From contig NC_057811.1 of assembly GCF_018294505.1 (NCBI RefSeq), forward strand, positions 22,672,579 through 22,736,578: a stretch of 64,000 nt of DNA, written 5' to 3'. The notes under the pieces were generated by a model. It searched no databases. It saw nothing but the letters and a program-made list of their open reading frames with translations, and was not told the DNA's origin. The position numbers were made by a program, and so were the translations under genes. Position 1 is the first letter of the stretch; the number at the start of each line of letters is the position of its first letter. This DNA is from Triticum aestivum. Its lineage: Eukaryota > Streptophyta > Magnoliopsida > Poales > Poaceae. Of this stretch, positions 19,641-31,877 are shown in pieces.

Positions 19641-22600
19641 ATGTTCCTAGAGAAAATTATGTTGAAAGATGTTAGTAGCAAAGATGCGGATTGGATCCGC
19701 GATCTGAGGATTATCCTCATTGCTGCACAGAAGAATTATGTCCTTAATGCACCGCTAGGTGATAGACCTATTGCAGGAGAAGATGCAGACGTTATGAACG
19801 TTTGGCTAGCTCAATATAATGACTACTTGATAGTTTAGTGCACCATGCTTAACGGCTTAGAATCGGGACTTCAAAGGCGTTTTGAACGTCATGGACCATA
19901 TGAGATGTTCCAGGAGTTGAAGTTAATATTTCAAGCAAATACCCGAGTTGAGAGATAGGAAGTCTCCAACAAGTTCTATAGCTAAAAGATGGAGGAGAAT
20001 CGCTCAACTAGTGAGCATGTGCTCAGATTGTCTGGGTAATACAATCGCTTGAATCAAGTGGGAGTTAATCTTCCAGATAAAATAGTGATTGACAGAATTC
20101 TCTAGTCACCATCACCAAGTTAGTAGAACTTCGTGATGAACTACAGTATGCAAGGGATGACGAAAGTAATTCCCGAGCTCTTCGTGATGCTGAAATCGAC
20201 GAAGGTAGAAATCAAGAAAAACATCAAGTGTTGATGGTTGACGAGACCACTAGTTTCAAGAAAAGGGCAAAGGGAAGAAGGGGAACTTCTAGGAGAAGGG
20301 CAAGCAAGTTGCTGCTCAAGTGAAGAAGCCTAAGTCTGGTCCTAAGCCTGAGACTAAGTGCTTCTACTGCAAAGGGACTGGTCACTGGAAGCGGAACTAC
20401 CCCAAGTATTTGGTGGATAAGAAGGATGGCAAAGTGGACAAAGGTATATTGGATATACATGTTATTGATGTGTACTTACTAGTGTTTATAGCAACCCCTC
20501 ACTATTTGATACTGGTTCAGTTGCTAAAGAGTAGTAACTTGAAACGGGAGTTGCAGAATAAACAGAGACTAGTAAAAGGCGAGGTGACGATGTATGTTGG
20601 AAGTAGTTCCAAGATTGATATGATCATCATCGCACACTCCCTATACTTTCGAGATTAGTGTTGAAACTAAATAAGTGTTATTTGGTGTTTGCGTTGAGCA
20701 TGAATATGATTTGATCATGTTTTTTGCAATTCGGTTATTCATTTAAGTTAGAGAACAATTGTTGTTCTGTTTACATGAATAAAAACCTTCTATGGTCATA
20801 CACACCAACGAAAATGGTTTGTTGGATCTCGATCGTAGTGATACACATATTCATTATATTGAAGCCAAAAGATGCAAAGTTAATAATGGCACTGCCGTTT
20901 AGGTCATATTGGTGTAAAGCGCATGAAGAAACTCCATACTGATGGGATTTTGGAATCACTTGATGCTTGCAAACCGTGCCTCATGGGCAAGATGACAAAA
21001 ACGCCGTTCTCCGGAACTATGGAGAGAGCAACAGATTTGTTTGAAATCATACATACAGATGTATGTGGCCCGATGAATACTGAGGCTCGTAACAGGTATC
21101 ATTATTTTCTGACCTTCACAGATGATTTGAGCAGATATGGGTATATCTACTTAATGAAACAGAAGTCTGAAACATTTGAAAAGTTCATATAATTTCAGAG
21201 TGAAGTAGAAAATCATCGTAACAAGAAAATAAAGTTTCTACGATCTGATCGCGGAGACAAATATTTGAGTTACATTTTTAGTCTTCAATTAAAACAATGT
21301 GAAATAGTTTCACTACTCACGCCACCTGGAACACCACAGCATAATGGTGTGTCCGAACGTCATAACCGTACTTTATTGGATATAGTGCAATCTATGATGT
21401 CTCTTACCAATTTACCACTATCGTTTTGGGGTTATGCATTAGAGACAGCTACATTCACGTTAAAAAGGGCACCATCAAAATCCGCTGAGACGACGCCTTA
21501 TGAACTGTGGTTTAGCAAGAAACCAAAGATTGTCGTTTCTTAAAAGTTTGGGGTTGCGATGCTTATGTGAAAAGGTTTCATCCTGATAAGCTCAAACCCA
21601 AATCGGAGAAATGTGTCTTCATAGATACCCAAAGGAGATAGTTGGGTACACCTTCTATCACAGATCCGAAGGCAAGACATTTTGTTGCTAAGAATGGATC
21701 CTTTCTAGAGAAGGAGTTTCTCTCGAAAGAAGTGAGTGGGAGGAAAGTAGAACTTGATGAGGTAATTGTACCTGCTCCCTTATTGGAAAGTAGTTCACCG
21801 CAGAAACTAGTTTCTGTGACGCCTATACCAATTAGTGAGGAAGTTAATGATGATGATCATGGAACTTCAGATCAAGTTATTACTGAACCTCGTAGGTCAA
21901 CCAGAGTAAGATCCGCACCAGAGTGGTACGGAAATCCTGTTCTGGAGGTTATGTTACTAGACCATGACGAACCTACGAACTATGAAGAAGCGATGGTGAG
22001 CCCAAATTCCGCAAAATGGCTTGAGGCCATGAAATCTGAGATGAGATCCATGTATAAGAACAAAGTATGGACTTTGGTTAACTTGCCCGATGATCGGCAA
22101 GCCATAGAAAATAAATGGATCTTCAAGAGGAAGACGGACGCTGATAGTAGTGTTACTATCTACAAATCTAGAATTGTCGCAAAAAGGTTTTCGACAAGTT
22201 CAAAGTGTTGACTACGATGAGAGTTTCTCACTCGTATCTATGCTTAAGTCTGTCCGAATCATGTTAGCAATTGCCGCATTTTATGAAATATGGCAAATGG
22301 ATAAACAAAACTGCATTCCTTAATGGATTTATTAAAGAAGAGTTGTATATGATGCAACCAGAAGGTTTTGTCAATCCTAAAGGTGCTAACAAAATATGCA
22401 AGCTCCAGCGATCCATCTATGGACTGGTGCAAGTATCTCGGAGTTGGAATATACGCTTTGATAAGTTGATCAAAGGATATAGTTTTATACAGACTTGCGG
22501 TGCAGCCTGTATTTACAAGAAAGTGAGTGGGAGCACTACAACATTTCTGATAAGTATATGTGAATGACATATTGTTGATCGGAAATAATGTAGAATTATT

Positions 22601-23275
22601 CTGCAAAGCATAAAGGAGTGGTTGAAAGGAGTTTTTCAAAGAAAGACCTCAGTGAAGCTTCTTACATATTGAGCATCAAGATCTATAGAGATAGATCAAG
22701 ACGCTTGATAAGTTTTTTCAATGAGTACATACCTTAACAAGATTTTGAAGTAGTTCAAAATAGAACAGTCAAAGAAAGAGTTCTTGCCTGTGTTACAAGG
22801 TGTGAAATTGAGTAAGACTCAAAGCCCGACCACGGCAGAAGATAGAAAGAGAATGAAAGTCATTCCTTATGCCTTGGCCATAGGTTCTATAAAGTATGCC
22901 ATGATGTGTACCAGATCTATTGTATACCCTACACTGATTTTGGCAAGGGAGTACAATAGTGATCTAGGAGTAGATCACTGGACAGCGGTCAAAATTATCC
23001 TTAGTGGAATAAGGATATGTTTCTCGATTATGGAAGTGACAAAAGGTTCGTCGTAAAGGGTTACGTCGATACAAGTTTTGACACTAAATCTAGATGACTC
23101 TAAGTCTCAATCTAAATACATATTGAAAGTGGGAGCAATTAGCTAGTGTAGCTCCGTGTAGAGCATTGTAGACATAGAAATTTGCAAAATACTTACGGAT
23201 CTGAATGTGGCAGACCCGTTGACTAAAATTATCTCACAATCAAAACATGATCACACCTTAGTACTCTTTGGGTGT
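19641..23275 (+). pseudogene. Copia C gag-pol, heavily decayed
   Basis: Copia domains occur in the right order but in shifting frames. Gag N-terminus with DWIRDLRIIL at about 19687; zinc knuckle CFYCKGTGHWKRNY at 20359-20400, in which the last Cys is Tyr; integrase (CKPCLMGKMTKTPFSG, HTDVCGPM, then PGTPQHNGVSERHNRT) at 20960-21545; RT start (NKVWTLVNLPDD, about 22056) to AFLNGFIKEELYMMQPEGF (about 22313); RNase H/C-terminus DPLTKIISQSKH at about 23213. Stops and frameshifts occur at roughly ten places, including 19837, 20656, 21190, 21543 and 22209. The protease region is barely recognisable. It is non-functional. Confidence 0.9.
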
Positions 23276-23442
23276 TAATCGCATAGCGATGTGAACTAGA
23301 TTATTGACGCTAGTAAACCCTTTGAGTGTTGGTCACATAGAGATGTGAACTATGGGTGTTAATCACATGGTGATGTGAATTATTGATGTTAAATCACATG
23401 GCAATGTGAACTAGATTATTGACTCTAGTGCAAGTGGGAAAC

Positions 23443-23946
23443 TGAAGGAAATATGCCCTAGAGGCAATAATAAAGTATTATATGTTTCCTTATATCATGA
23501 TAAATGTTTATTATTCATGCTAGAATTGTATTAACCGGAAACATAATACATGTGTGAATATATAGACAAACAGAGTGTCACTAGTATGCCTCTACTTGAC
23601 TAGCTCGTTAATCAAAGATGGTTATGTTTCCTAGCCATAGACATGAGTTGTCATTTGATTAACGGGATCACCTCATTAGGAGAATGACGTGATTGACTTG
23701 ACCCATTCCGTTAGCTTAGCACTCGATCGTTTAGTATGTTGCTATTGCTTTCTTCATGACTTATACATGTTCCTACGACTATGAGATTATGCAACTCCCG
23801 TTTACCGGAGGAACACTTTGTGTGCTACCAAACGTCACAACGTAAATGGGTGATTATAAAGGTGCTCTACAGGTGTCTCCAAACGTACTTGTTGGCTTGG
23901 CGTATTTCGAGATTAGGATTTGTCACTCCAATTGTCGGAGAGGTAT
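23443..23946 (+). repeat. 3' LTR of Copia C, left portion
   Basis: Matches 16629-17130 and ends at the ggtat target duplication (23942-23946), where element D begins. The LTR resumes at 43746. Confidence 0.93.
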
Positions 23947-26900
23947 TGTGACGCCCCCGATTTGACCGTACACTAATCATACACGCAAATGTGTACGATC
24001 ACGATCAGGGACTCACGGGAAGATATCACAACACAACTCTACAACATAAATAAGTCATACAAGCATTATAATACAAGCCAGGGGCCTCGAGGGCTCGAAT
24101 ACAAGTGCTCGATCATAGACGAGTCAGCGGAAGCAACAATATCTGAGTACAGACATAAGTTAAACAAGTTTGCCTTAAGAAGGCTAGCACAAAAGTAGCA
24201 ACGATCGAAAAGGCAAGGCCTCCTGCCTGGGACCTCCTAACTACTCGAAGCCGAACTCCATGTAGCATCATTCTCGGGACCTCTAGCTCCTGGACTCCAG
24301 CATCTGGTTGCGACAATCCGGTATAGAAAAGGGGAAAAGAGGGAGAAAAGCAACCGTGAGTACTCATCCAAAGTACTCGCAAGCAAGGAGCTACACTACA
24401 TATGCATGGGTATATGTGTAAAGGGCCATATCAGTGGACTGAACTGCAGAATGCCAGAATAAAAGGGGGATAGCTAGTCCTGTCGAAGACTACGCTTCTG
24501 GCCATCTCCATCTTGCAGCATGTAAAAAAAGAGTAGATTGAAGTCCTCCAAGTAGCATCGCATAGCATAATCCTACCCGGCGATCCCCTCCTCGTCGCCC
24601 TGTTAGAGAGCGATCACCGGGTTGTATCTGGCACTTGGAAGGGTGTATTTTATTCAGTATCCGGTTCTAGTTGTCATAAGGTCAAGGTACAACTCCGGGT
24701 CGTCCTTTTACCGAGGGACACGCTATTCGAATAGATAAACTTCCCTGCAGGGGTGCACCACATAACCCAACACGCTCGATCCCATTTGGCCGGACACACT
24801 TTTCTGGGTCATGCCCGGCCTCGTAAGATCAACACGTCGCAGCCCCACCTCGGCTCAACAGAGAGGTCAGCACGCCGGTCTAAACCCTATGCGCGCAGGG
24901 GTCTGGGCCCATCGCCCTATGCACACCTGCACGTTGCGTACGCGGCCGGAAGCAGACCTAGCCTAGTGGCGTTCCAGTCCAATCCGGCGCGCGCCACTCA
25001 GTCGCTGACGTCAAAAGAGCTTCGGCTGATACCACGACGTCGGGATACCCATAACTACTCCCGCGTAGATGGTTAGTGCGTATAGACCAAATGGCCAGAC
25101 TCAGATCAAATACCCAGAACTCGTTAAGCGTGTTAGTTATCCGCGAACGCCGACCAGGGCCAGGCCCACCTCTCTCCTGGGTGGTCTCAACCTGCCCTGT
25201 CGCTCCGCCACAAAGTAACAGTCGGGGGCCGTCAGGAACCCAGGCCCACCTCTACCGGGGTGGAGCCACCTGTCCTTTCAGCCCCCTCATCAGAATCACT
25301 TGCGGGTACTCCTCGAGCCGACCCGACTTTAGTCACCACATGTGTCATGTATATAATGTATATAGTATATACCCGTGATCACCTCCCGAAGTGATCACGG
25401 CCCAGTAGTATAGCATGGCAGACGGACAAGAGTGTAGGGCCACTGATGGAACACTAGCATCCTATACTAAGCAGTAGGATAGCGGTAAGGGTAACAACTG
25501 TAGCAACAATGACAGGCTATGCAACAGAATAGGATTAATCGAAAGCAGTAACATGCTACACTACTCTAATGCAAGCAGTATAGAGAAGAGTAGGCGATAT
25601 CTGGTGATCAAGGGGGGGGGGCTTGCCTGGTTGCTCAGACAAGAAGGAGGGGTCATCGGTGACGTAGTCGACCACAGGGGCATCAGCATCGTCACGGGGT
25701 CTACCGAAGAGAAGAGGGGGGAGAAACAGTAAATACATAGCAAGCAAGTGCATAACAGGACAACAGGCAGAGCTAGACGTGTTCTAACGCGGTATGAGGT
25801 GATACCGGTGAAGGGGGGGAACATCCGGGAAAGTATTCCCGATGTTTCACGTTTTCGGACAGATGAACCGGAGGGGAAAGTTGCGAGTTCGATATGTTAG
25901 GGATGCGTGGCGGGACGAACGGGCTGCGTATCCGGATTCGTCTCGTCGTTCTGAGCAACTTTCATGTACAAAGTTTTTTCATCCGAGCTACGGATTATTT
26001 TATATTAATTTATAAAGATTTAAATTATTTCTAGAATTAATAGAATTATTTAATTAGAAAATTAATTACGACGTCAGCGTGAGGTCAGCATGATGTCATC
26101 AGTCAACCATCTGTTGACTGGGTCAACAGACGCGTGGGTCCCGTTCGTCATAGTCTCAGGTTAACTAAACAGTAGTTAGTTTTTATTAATTGAATAATTA
26201 GTTTTAATTATTTAATTAAACAGATTAATTAAGTTTAATTAACTAAATTTTATTATTATTATTTTTATAACTTTATTTTTAATTCTCTTTCTTTTTATTT
26301 TTCCCTTTTTTTTAAGAATTGATGTGGGCGGGGCCCCACTGGCAGGGCCTAGGTCGGGCCGGGAACGGGCGGGGATGCGAGCGCCCACCCAGGAGAGGGT
26401 ACAGCGGCGTAGACGGGCGCCGGCGCCGGGCGACGACGGGACCGCGGCGAGGGGCCGGAATGGGCGGCGCCGGCGATGCGAAGGCGGGCGGGACGACGGC
26501 CGCCTCGGTCGTGCGCGCACGGTGAGGGAAGTGGGGCGCGAGCGGGCTGGAGGGCACACCGGCGCGCAGCGCAACGGGGGCAGAGGCGGAGGCGGGGCCC
26601 GACGGAGCGGCGCGGTGAGCACGCACAGGGATGGTGCGCGGGTCAGCGGGGACCGAGCGCGGCCACGGCGTTGGACGGAGGGGGGAAGACGGACGGGGCC
26701 CGACGGGAGCTCACCCCCGTTGAAGAGAAGAGGCGGCGAGGCGGGGAGGACCGACGAAGGAGAGGCGGGGACGACGCGGTCCGGCGAGGGAGGGGACGGG
26801 GCGGACGACGGCGAGCTCCGCATGCGGTGGCCTCGGGGCGAGTCCCAGTTCCAGATCGACGGCGGCGCGCGACGGCGACGGCCACGGCTCAGGCGGGAGC

Positions 26901-27702
26901 CGTGCGAGGGAGAGGAGGGGCGCAGAGGAGTCCGGCATGGGGAGGAGAGGGAGCGCCGGCGGTGACGGGGCGTAGGGACGAGGCGGGGGCCGGCGACGAG
27001 AGCGCGTCGGCGCCTGGGTTGGGGGGCAGCGAGGTCCGGCCCCTAGGCGGGCGTCCAGATCGAGCGGGGGGGGCGAGAGGTAGTGGGGGGGCGAGCGGTA
27101 GGGGGCGGTGGAGGACAGCGACGGGCGGGATCGGGCGCGAGGGGGGTGCCGCGGCGGCGCGATTCAGTGGGAGGGAGAGGGGGAGTGGATCCAGGGGTTA
27201 GGGTTCGGGGTGGGAGGGATAAGGAGGCCCGACTGGCCTGGTGGGCCGGCCGGTGCGGCGGTCAGCTGGGCCGTTCGGTCCAGCTTGGGGGGGGGTTGTT
27301 TTATTTCTTTTTTTTGTGTTTTTCTGTTTTCTTTTATAGTTTCTATTATTTTAGTTTTATAAAATGTCAAGTAGCACCTAAATTTTACTATATACCACTG
27401 CGAAATAATATTTACACCTATTAAATATTTACTATTTTTAATATAAAAGGCATATAATTAATCGTTTTGACCTGTTGTTTATTATTTAGGTATTTAAAAT
27501 TTATATAAGAGTTGGTTTCTCCACATAATTATCCATGATTTATTTGTCCACATGAACATTTTAGTTTTAATATTTTGAAAACTTTATTGTTTGCTGATTT
27601 GAATTTGAATTTTGACCGTTTTAACTAACGCGAGATTAACAAAATACAAGGTGACGTGGCACATTAAGTAGGATTACTGTAGCTGATTATCCGGGCGTCA
27701 CA
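23947..27702 (-). repeat. LTR1 of element D (3' LTR, divergent copy)
   Basis: 3756 bp. It differs from LTR2 and LTR3 at scattered sites, for example lacking 'ctc' near 24244, and in two blocks: about 26285-26400 and especially 27380-27690. In the latter, almost every few bases differ although the flanks align. LTR2 and LTR3 agree with each other in these blocks. A perfect 10-bp stem (25373-25382 / 25391-25400) lies beside TATA-like AT repeats. Confidence 0.92.
26320..27300. other. GC-rich, CpG-dense block inside the D LTR
   Basis: About 1 kb of very GC-rich DNA with frequent CG dinucleotides sits between AT-rich flanks. Equivalents are at about 34290-35290 and 42310-43310. Long ORFs appear in nearly every frame on both strands because stops are rare; their frames change between the three copies through 1-bp indels, arguing against coding. 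It may be a promoter or leader region in the minus (sense) orientation or a captured gene-leader sequence. Confidence 0.7.
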
Positions 27703-30700
27703 ATTCTCCTCCACTACAAGAAATCTCGTCCCGAGATTTAAGAGGGAGTAAGGGGGGGGAAGGTTTGGTAACGAATCTAGCGGGTCTTCTCATCCTGGCT
27801 TGCACTTCTGGAAGAGGCTGGTCCAATACATTGATGTCTTCATTTCTCTGCTTCGGTCATCATGATGAAGTCGGCGTCCTTTCTTCAGGAACTCCATCGT
27901 ACTTACGAAAGAATAAGGGGTGGGCATTCTGGGAGAACGGGCCTCGACAAGGTTGTCTATCGGGTCGACAACATCGAGGAAGGTGGCGAAAGGTAACCCT
28001 CGAATCGAAACTTAAGAAAATATCGAGAGCAAAGTAAGGAGGTAACCTGGGAAGTTTCGAGCGGGCAGGCAATCGTTCGATGCCTGTTATAGGGCGTGAA
28101 AGGGTCAAAGCAACGGGAATAAGTATTGTGTCCGATATCAGACCTGAAGGTGGCTCGTGAATTACATACGAGGCCAGGTGCGAGGAACAACCTTGGAAAC
28201 AGGGGTGTACATAAGAGTCAGGTTTCGATCCTGTGGAACTGTGGGTTATGGGCCCACCATGTGGGTTAAAAGTAGGAAGGGCGGTGACATCTTGCACGAT
28301 CATGATAGCAAGGCATGGCAGAGGGTAGCCTGTCAGTTATATGTCAGCAACATCGTCGGTACCAAGGGCGAGGGACGAAGAGAACCATTTTCCTGCTCGT
28401 TGAAACGAGGCGGACCATTAGGCAAAGTTCTCGTCCATCGGTGGTTACCGAAATGTCACCAACAATATAACAGGGTCTTACTGACAGAGTTGTACACCGA
28501 GGTGTTTACATAAGCAGGAGAATATTACTGCTTAGATCATATAGATCACCAGAAAGGTTAAACCAAACAATGGAAAGGAAAATATGATTATCAGATTAAA
28601 CAGAAGAATGGAAAGGAAAATGTGTTTAAACACATATTTCAAGGGTATATCCTTCCCAAGGACAAGCAGAGCATGATATCCATGACAGGATATAATGTAG
28701 AAAACTCTTTAGGTAGGGGAGAGAAATTTCATGACATTACCCATACAACGGTGTTTGGATAATTGAGCAGGAAACATTTAGCATTGGGCTTCAAATGTTC
28801 CTGTTGAAAATCGGAGTACCATAGACATGCTTCGAGATAGCATTGACATGGTCAACAGGTGAAGATCAGACTTTGGAAACAAAAAGGATCCATCAGGAAC
28901 AACTTATAGAATAAGTCTTACAATTTCCTCATGGAAGAATAGCTAACCTTGCTAAAAGGGAAAACTTATAACAATAGGTCCTCCCGCCAGGTGTGCTGGG
29001 TATCATCACCTTACCGGGTCATAAATAGGCCAATGTTATAACTCTTGGAAATATGTTCCAACCATCATATCTGACCGAGATTCAGATCTGATTGGTGTCA
29101 GGATAACTCAGACTCAGGATGCCTGAGAAGAAAGGTGCAACACAAATTGTCGAAACGACATCGAAGATTCTCGGGAGATGAACTATGGAAGCGAGTTCCG
29201 GACAAGGGTTCATCATTACATCAAGGAGAGGTGAGGAGGTGACTGATTGACTCAGCGACAATCCATTGAGATTTCCAAAAGATGGATTTCCATCCCTATG
29301 TGAACAAGGAGATAACATTAGCTAGATCGAATGACTTAATGATGTATGCTCGAGGAAAACATACACAGTTAAACATTGGTTGAAATGTGCACCCGAAATA
29401 TGGGCTAGGTAGCACAATCAATGTCCGAATGATGATTCATTAAGCCATAGGCGTAGAATGAAACTATAGACCAATAACTTCAAAGCAATAGGGTTGCTAG
29501 AAGTTTAGAATTTACACATCACAGACCATTGGTCGGTATTCCTTTTAGAAACAACACGGGGACCAAGAAAGAATGGTGATGGGGAGAAGTATCACTGTAC
29601 CAAGATGTCATACGAGGTGGTGAAATTCTTACGACATACTTGACATAAAAGATGGTAATACTCCAAGGTAGAACATATCATAAGCTAGATAGCAAGGAAA
29701 TCAAGGTACAACACAAAACACGAACAAGTTTGTGTTGAATGGAAGGCGATAAAATGGTCGATGATAAAACAAATCATCGAGGGCAAGGATGGTATTTCTC
29801 ATCCAGAATTCGATAGATATTTGGAAGAGCTCAGAATGTTGATGATGTTCACGACACATTTGTAGCGAGAATTTATGAAGAGGTAATCGATCGGCGATGA
29901 CATCAAGTCAAAGGAATGATGAAGCGAAAAGTTATTGGAACCAGGGGTACGACACAAACTCGAAATCAAGCTTGCTGTTCAAGGCGAAATGATATGACGA
30001 GGAAAATCGACGTAAGCTTAGCTCAGCGTCGAAGGTGGTGCTCCGGGAATAAAGACCAGGTAGCACAATTAAAATCGGCACGATAATAACAAGCCGAGCA
30101 GGCTAGGGATGACGTGATCGAGTACGAACTCGTAAACAAAGGAGATTATTAAGAGTTGTTTAATCATGATGCGGACTCGATTCAGTTATCGATGTCCTTG
30201 AGTGTTTAATAACTCGGAGCCCGTGAAAAATTGGAATCCATGAGAATGTAATACTTGATGGAGAACTCATAAGAAGTTATGCAGTTCCGTGATAATCTCG
30301 AGATGCCAGGGGGTAATACTCGACGACAAACCAAAGTAGAGGTTGGACTGGGGTATTGCTCTTACAGAAGACAAGTGCTTAAACTTGTACGAGAAATGGT
30401 ATTTAAAGGAGAACATGGTCGGAACGACGTCCACGGATACCAGATGAACTTATTACAAGGGGACAATCATTTTAAGAGAAGCTTCCATGATAAGGTATAC
30501 ATCGTGTCCATGGGCATGAACACAAAGTTCAAGGTCGACTCCCACTTCTTCAATGCATAACCTTTCATTCACTTCTCGCGTTTGATGAAGTTGCAGTGTG
30601 GAAAAAATTTATCTGGCAAAATACCAGAAGAGTAGGACTCATGAAAACCTTCGAGTTCACACGTATTATGAAAGGCACAGGTTCAACCCATCAAGGCATC

Positions 30701-31877
30701 TTAGGAACATATACCACAAACTTCGGAGTAAATATTACAAGCTCGAAAGAAGGGCATTGTTCAAAATCAGAAGATACAATTTACTAAAGGCATTATATAC
30801 CCCTGGAAAGGCTCACAAGGTTATTCAATAGGAAGGACACTGTCGGATAAAATCCAACAAGGGAATCGATGGTCCACAAGGGATCTGATGTGAGCATCGG
30901 TACTCAACCAGAGGAAGAAGAATGCAAGGAGATCTGATTATAGAAACAACTGACTAACTCAAAGTTCAAATGCAAAAGAATTATGATTTCCAAATCAGGG
31001 GGTCAGAAGCAACGCTCTGATCAAGGATGGATAAGTTGAGTAGGCTTAGGGGTACAATCGATGGCAATTTGATAGGTCGAGATCCAGCTCACGTTTAAAA
31101 TGACGTCTGAGCCGGAAGAATGAATTCTAGGATATGATTGAGGATTGCGAGCATTCGCAACAAATTGAATCAACGGACTCAAAATGATAATGACAAGAGA
31201 TGCCAATAAGATTACGAGACTTATGGGATTAACCATAATGCAAGCAAACAAGAATTTCAAGAGCAATAGGCTCCTGAGGATTTTCGGAAGATCGAATAGT
31301 ATTTTGAAGACTATTGTGGAATACTTGAATCAACTGGGGATGACCGGATACTCGGTAAGTGCGAGAATTATCCGTAGGGGTATTCAGGTGACAAAGAACA
31401 GCAAGGCAGTAAGCTCAAAGGATTCTCGGAACAACAGAGAGAATTTCGGGGTATCTTGTAATAACAAGATCAACTGGGAAACATTGTATGAATGGCGAGT
31501 ATACGTGGTTATCCATAGGAGTTTATCGATGAAAGGGAATTGCAAAAGCGATGAACACAAGTTCTCGGGTTATCAGCGGAGAGTATCTTCAGGGTCTTCA
31601 CGTGCAGCAGACGATCATCAGTAATAAGGGGCTCTCCGGGTGAAAGTGATAACGAGATCCTAATGTTAGATTTAGCAAAATTCATTTAACCCGAATAGAA
31701 GAGAGATCAGAGTCCCAGAGTATAGACAAGGAGTAAAAGATCCTAATACCACCCAATGGCGACGTGGGCCCGTAAGCCACACAGCCATGTTAGTAAAAGT
31801 TTTCAATGACTAGACTCGACTTCGGCCAAGGAGTTGGAAAGGGGGATTCCTACAGGCAGTTGGCTCTGATACCAACT
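27703..31877 (-). repeat. INT1 of element D, non-coding internal domain
   Basis: 4175 bp between the PPT (27703-27715) and PBS (31862-31874) on minus. The longest sense-strand ORF (27860-28303, 147 codons) is split by a frameshift in INT2 and resembles nothing, so I do not call it a gene. The plus strand is purine-rich in places (for example 28560-28625). INT1 and INT2 are nearly identical. Confidence 0.85.

Noticed and set aside
26239..27201. Long overlapping ORFs of 100-240 codons on both strands in the GC-rich part of the D LTR
   Set aside because: Present in nearly all frames, low complexity (Arg/Gly/Pro/Ala), and frames change between the three LTR copies. They reflect stop-poor GC-rich DNA.
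27860..28303. 147-codon minus-strand ORF in INT1 of element D
   Set aside because: Broken by a 1-bp insertion in the near-identical INT2 and no resemblance to Gag or Pol.
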